From contig QDFX01000003.1 in assembly GCA_003347645.1 (NCBI GenBank), positions 124,001 through 188,000 on the forward strand: a stretch of DNA of 64,000 nucleotides, written 5' to 3'. Shown here piece by piece: positions 61,304 through 64,000 of this stretch. A program made the translations under genes and the position numbers. The DNA comes from Rhizobiaceae bacterium CPCC 101076. Lineage in GTDB: Bacteria > Pseudomonadota > Alphaproteobacteria > Rhizobiales > Methylopilaceae. The first letter of the stretch is position 1; each line of letters starts with the position of its first letter. Below the pieces are notes generated by a model. It saw only the letters and a program-made list of their open reading frames with translations, searched no databases and was not told the origin of the DNA.

Positions 61304-64000
61304 TTACGCCGCCGTGATCTGGCAGAGCGTGACCTTGGCTTCTTGCATGCCAGTGACGGGATCGAAGCCGTAGGTCGTTAGCGTATTGACCGCCTCGCCG
61401 AGTACGATCGGGTCGGTTCCCTGCGGGTAGTTCGGACGAAGATCCTCGCCCTGATACCAGCCGGAGAAGTGGAAGGGCATGAACGCCACGCCCTTGCCGA
61501 CACGCTCGGTAACGAGCGCCTTCACCCGCGACCGGGCACCGTTCTCGGCGCCGGAGACCCAGACCCACTGGCCGTCCTTGATGCCGCGGTCGGTCGCGTC
61601 CGCCGGGTTGAGCTCGACGAACATGTCCTGCTGCAGTTCGGCCAGCCAACGGTTGGACCGGGTCTCCTCGCCGCCGCCTTCGTATTCGACGAGGCGTCCG
61701 GAGGTCAGGATGATCGGGAACTTCTGCGCCGCGCCGCTATCGACCGCCGCCTTCTGCACCGTCATCCCGATGTTCGGAATCCGGAACTGCCGTCCGTCCG
61801 GCCGGGTCGGATATTTCGCCACCAGGTCCGGCCGTGCCGTGTAGATCGGTTCGCGATGCACCGGCACCGGGTCGGGCAGGTTCCAGGCATTGGCGCGAGC
61901 CTTGCCGTTCCCGTAGTGGATGACGTTGTGATCCATGCAGACGCGTTGGATGCCGCCCGAAAGGTCGACCGCCCAGCTGACCGCATCCGGCTTGTCGCCG
62001 CCGATCTTCAAGATCGTCGCTCGCTCCTCGGCGGTGAGATCCTTCTCCCAGCCGAGTTTCTTCAGGATGCCGTAGGTGAATTCGGGATAACCATCGGTCA
62101 GCTCCGAATCCTTGGAATAGCTGTCCTCGGCCAGCAAGGTCACGCCGTTGCGTTCCACGCCGAAGCGGGCGCGGAAGCAGCCGCCGCCGTCCCACACCCG
62201 AAGGCTGGTGTTGTAGAGGATGGCGGAACCCGGATGGCGGACCTCCGGCTTACCCCAGCATGGCCAAGGCAGGCCGTAATAGTCGCCGCCGACCTCTGGA
62301 ACATCCTTCGGAGCGCGCAACGTCACCAGGTCGAACTTGTCCTGGTATTTCATATGCGCCTTCAGCCGCTCGGGAGACTGACCGCAATAACCGGTGGACC
62401 AGCCGCCGCGATTGATCTCGCGAAGAATGTCCTCGGCCGAGACGTGTCCGTTCTCGACCTTGATGTTCTTGAACATCTTGTCGGCAAAACCGAGTTTTAC
62501 CGCGAAGTCGTACAATACGTCGTAGTCGTTGCGGCTTTCGAAAGCCGGCTCGACGATCTTCTCGCCCCATTGCAGCGAGCGGTTGGATGCGGTGCGCGAT
62601 CCGTCCATTTCGAGCGACGTGCAGATCGGCAGGAGATAGGTGCCGTTCTGGCGCTGCTTCAGCGACGCGAATGTCGTCGGGTGCGGATCGGCTACGACCA
62701 GGAGGTCGAGCTTTTCCAAGCCCCTCACCATTTCCGGCATACGGGTGACGGTGTTCCCGCCGTGACCCATGACGAACATGGCTTTCAGATTGTCGCGCTG
62801 GTCGACATCGTCCGCGGGTAGGTTGACCGCATCGAACCACCGCGTGGAGGTGATGCCGGGGGTCTCCATGTTCTCCTTCTTCGAGCGCGGTTTGCGGCCG
62901 CCCTTGGCCGGCACCTCGTCGAAGCGGTCCTGGAGATATTGGTAGTCGACCTCCCAGACGCGCGCCCAGTGCTTCCAGGCGCCCTCTGTCAGGCCGTAAT
63001 AGAGGGGCAGGGTGGTTATATCGAGCCCGAGGTCCGTGGCTCCCTGAACATTGGTGTGGCCGCGGAAGATGTTCGCGCCCGTGCCCGGCGCCCCGACATT
63101 GCCGGTCGCCAGCAGGAACGTGCAGTAGGCGCGGACATTCGCCGTGCCGACCGTTTTCTGCGTCGCGCCCATGCACCAGATCAGCGTCGAGGGTTTCTCA
63201 TGCGTGAATAGATAGGCGATGCGCTTCAGCTGCTCGCCCGGAACGCCGGAGACGCGCTCTACCTCGTCTGGCGTCCACTTCGCGACTTCCTTGCGCACGT
63301 CGTCCATGCCGTAGACGCGCTTCCTGATGAATTCCTTGTCCTCCCAGCCGTTCTCGAAGACGTGCCAGAGCAGACCCCAGATCACCGGGATGTCAGTGCC
63401 TCCGCGCAGGCGCACATATTCCGTCGCGTGCGCGGCGGTGCGGGTGAAGCGCGGATCGATAACGATCATGTTAGCGCGATTGATCTCCTTGCCCGCCAGG
63501 ACGTGCTGCAACGAGATCGGATGCGCTTCCGCCGGATTACCGCCCATGATGATCATGGTCTTGGCATTGCGGATGTCGTTGTAGGAATTCGTCTGGGCGC
63601 CGTAGCCCCAGGTGTTGGCGACGCCTGCGACTGTGGTCGAGTGGCAGATGCGCGCCTGATGGTCGACCGAGTTCGTGCCCCAGAAAGCGCCGAACTTCCG
63701 CATCAGATAGGCCGCTTCGTTGGTGAATTTGGCCGAGCCGAGCAGGTAAACGGAATCGGCGCCAGATTTCTGGCGGATCTCCAGCATCTTGTCGCCGATC
63801 TCGTCGATCGCCTGTTCCCATGAGAGCTTCTGCCATTCGCCGTTGACGAGCTTCAGCGGATATTTCAGCCGCCTGTCGCCATGTACGATTTCGCGGATTG
63901 ATGCGCCCTTGGCACAATGGGTTCCGCGATTGATCGGGCTGTTCCAACTCGGCTCCTGGCCGGTCCAGACGCCGTTCTGCACTTCGGCGGTGACCGTGCA
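61304..64000 (-). CDS. fdh3A: formate dehydrogenase catalytic subunit (alpha), 5' end cut
   Basis: Partial bis-MGD oxidoreductase of the FdnG/FdoG/Fdh3A class; 898 residues are visible and the frame stays open to the window end. The metal-ligand position is Cys in ARICHSTTVAG, not selenocysteine. NRGTHCAKGASIREI, IIMGGNPAEAHPISL and the late molydopterin-binding KFPIILTSGRLVEYEGG-type segment define the domains. The missing N-terminus should hold the Tat signal and the first [4Fe-4S] ligands. Operon order fdh3A-B-C. Metal (Mo or W) cannot be read. Confidence 0.93.
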   Translation of the reverse strand, partial: CTVTAEVQNGVWTGQEPSWNSPINRGTHCAKGASIREIVHGDRRLKYPLKLVNGEWQKLSWEQAIDEIGDKMLEIRQKSGADSVYLLGSAKFTNEAAYLMRKFGAFWGTNSVDHQARICHSTTVAGVANTWGYGAQTNSYNDIRNAKTMIIMGGNPAEAHPISLQHVLAGKEINRANMIVIDPRFTRTAAHATEYVRLRGGTDIPVIWGLLWHVFENGWEDKEFIRKRVYGMDDVRKEVAKWTPDEVERVSGVPGEQLKRIAYLFTHEKPSTLIWCMGATQKTVGTANVRAYCTFLLATGNVGAPGTGANIFRGHTNVQGATDLGLDITTLPLYYGLTEGAWKHWARVWEVDYQYLQDRFDEVPAKGGRKPRSKKENMETPGITSTRWFDAVNLPADDVDQRDNLKAMFVMGHGGNTVTRMPEMVRGLEKLDLLVVADPHPTTFASLKQRQNGTYLLPICTSLEMDGSRTASNRSLQWGEKIVEPAFESRNDYDVLYDFAVKLGFADKMFKNIKVENGHVSAEDILREINRGGWSTGYCGQSPERLKAHMKYQDKFDLVTLRAPKDVPEVGGDYYGLPWPCWGKPEVRHPGSAILYNTSLRVWDGGGCFRARFGVERNGVTLLAEDSYSKDSELTDGYPEFTYGILKKLGWEKDLTAEERATILKIGGDKPDAVSWAVDLSGGIQRVCMDHNVIHYGNGKARANAWNLPDPVPVHREPIYTARPDLVAKYPTRPDGRQFRIPNIGMTVQKAAVDSGAAQKFPIILTSGRLVEYEGGGEETRSNRWLAELQQDMFVELNPADATDRGIKDGQWVWVSGAENGARSRVKALVTERVGKGVAFMPFHFSGWYQGEDLRPNYPQGTDPIVLGEAVNTLTTYGFDPVTGMQEAKVTLCQITAA

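Noticed and set aside
36422-64000. Selenocysteine in either formate dehydrogenase
   Set aside because: Both alpha subunits have a Cys codon at the metal-ligand position (LCHASS and ICHSTT) and no in-frame TGA occurs there.
1-64000. CRISPR arrays, tRNA or rRNA genes, insertion sequences, prophage
   Set aside because: No regularly spaced direct repeats, cloverleaf-like intergenic sequence, transposase, integrase or phage genes were seen. The repetitive DNA is all RTX, PAS or acidic-tract coding sequence.

Overview
The window looks like chromosome from a high-GC alphaproteobacterium, most likely a methylotrophic or facultatively methylotrophic member of the Hyphomicrobiales. This is inferred from a phosphatidylcholine synthase, a Usg protein, a pqqABCDE cluster, a cytosolic two-subunit NAD-linked formate dehydrogenase of the tungsten Fdh1 layout (FdsG-FdsB fused beta subunit plus alpha subunit), and a second membrane-bound, periplasm-type formate dehydrogenase (Fdh3A/B/C). 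No rRNA, tRNA, CRISPR array, prophage or insertion sequence was seen. Both ends cut genes: pcs on the left and fdh3A on the right.

Region 1 (1-14.2 kb) is mixed housekeeping. It holds pcs, a TerC-type membrane protein, a quinone oxidoreductase, a YciF-like ferritin-fold protein, moaA, a four-gene ABC importer of unknown substrate, a PilZ protein, a CelD-type acyltransferase, a diguanylate cyclase, usg with a CIRCE-like upstream repeat, and a soluble double-PAS chemoreceptor.

Region 2 (14.3-21.5 kb) is a tightly packed purine catabolic operon: xdhC, guanine deaminase, xdhA, xdhB, urate hydroxylase puuD, and a UraD-UraH fusion. Together they would take guanine through xanthine and urate to allantoin. 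Region 3 (21.8-24.9 kb) is pqqABCDE, which makes the PQQ cofactor of alcohol dehydrogenases.

Region 4 (24.9-41.0 kb) reads as one molybdenum/tungsten cofactor and formate dehydrogenase island. A phospholipase D-like gene is followed by tusA and fdhD (sulfur transfer to the cofactor). Three tandem MoeA-fold genes come next: one degenerate, one fused to a periplasmic-binding-protein-like domain, one canonical. A DNA-binding protein carrying the same PBP-like domain is divergent from a tungstate importer (tupBCA plus a second ModA-like binding protein). fdh1BA follows. The grouping suggests a pathway from oxyanion uptake through metal insertion to formate oxidation, possibly tuned to tungsten.

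Region 5 (41.3-58.7 kb) is a type I secretion operon. It encodes a 3411-residue protein with two animal-type haem peroxidase domains, three RTX blocks and a roughly 100-residue acidic tract, then the secretion ATPase, an RTX/cadherin-like protein with an N-terminal membrane anchor, and the HlyD adaptor. Next to it lies a LuxR-type response regulator whose phospho-acceptor Asp is replaced by Glu, with several perfect inverted repeats in the flanking AT-rich spacers. Region 6 (58.7-64 kb) is the fdh3ABC operon, ending in two small exported proteins of unknown function.
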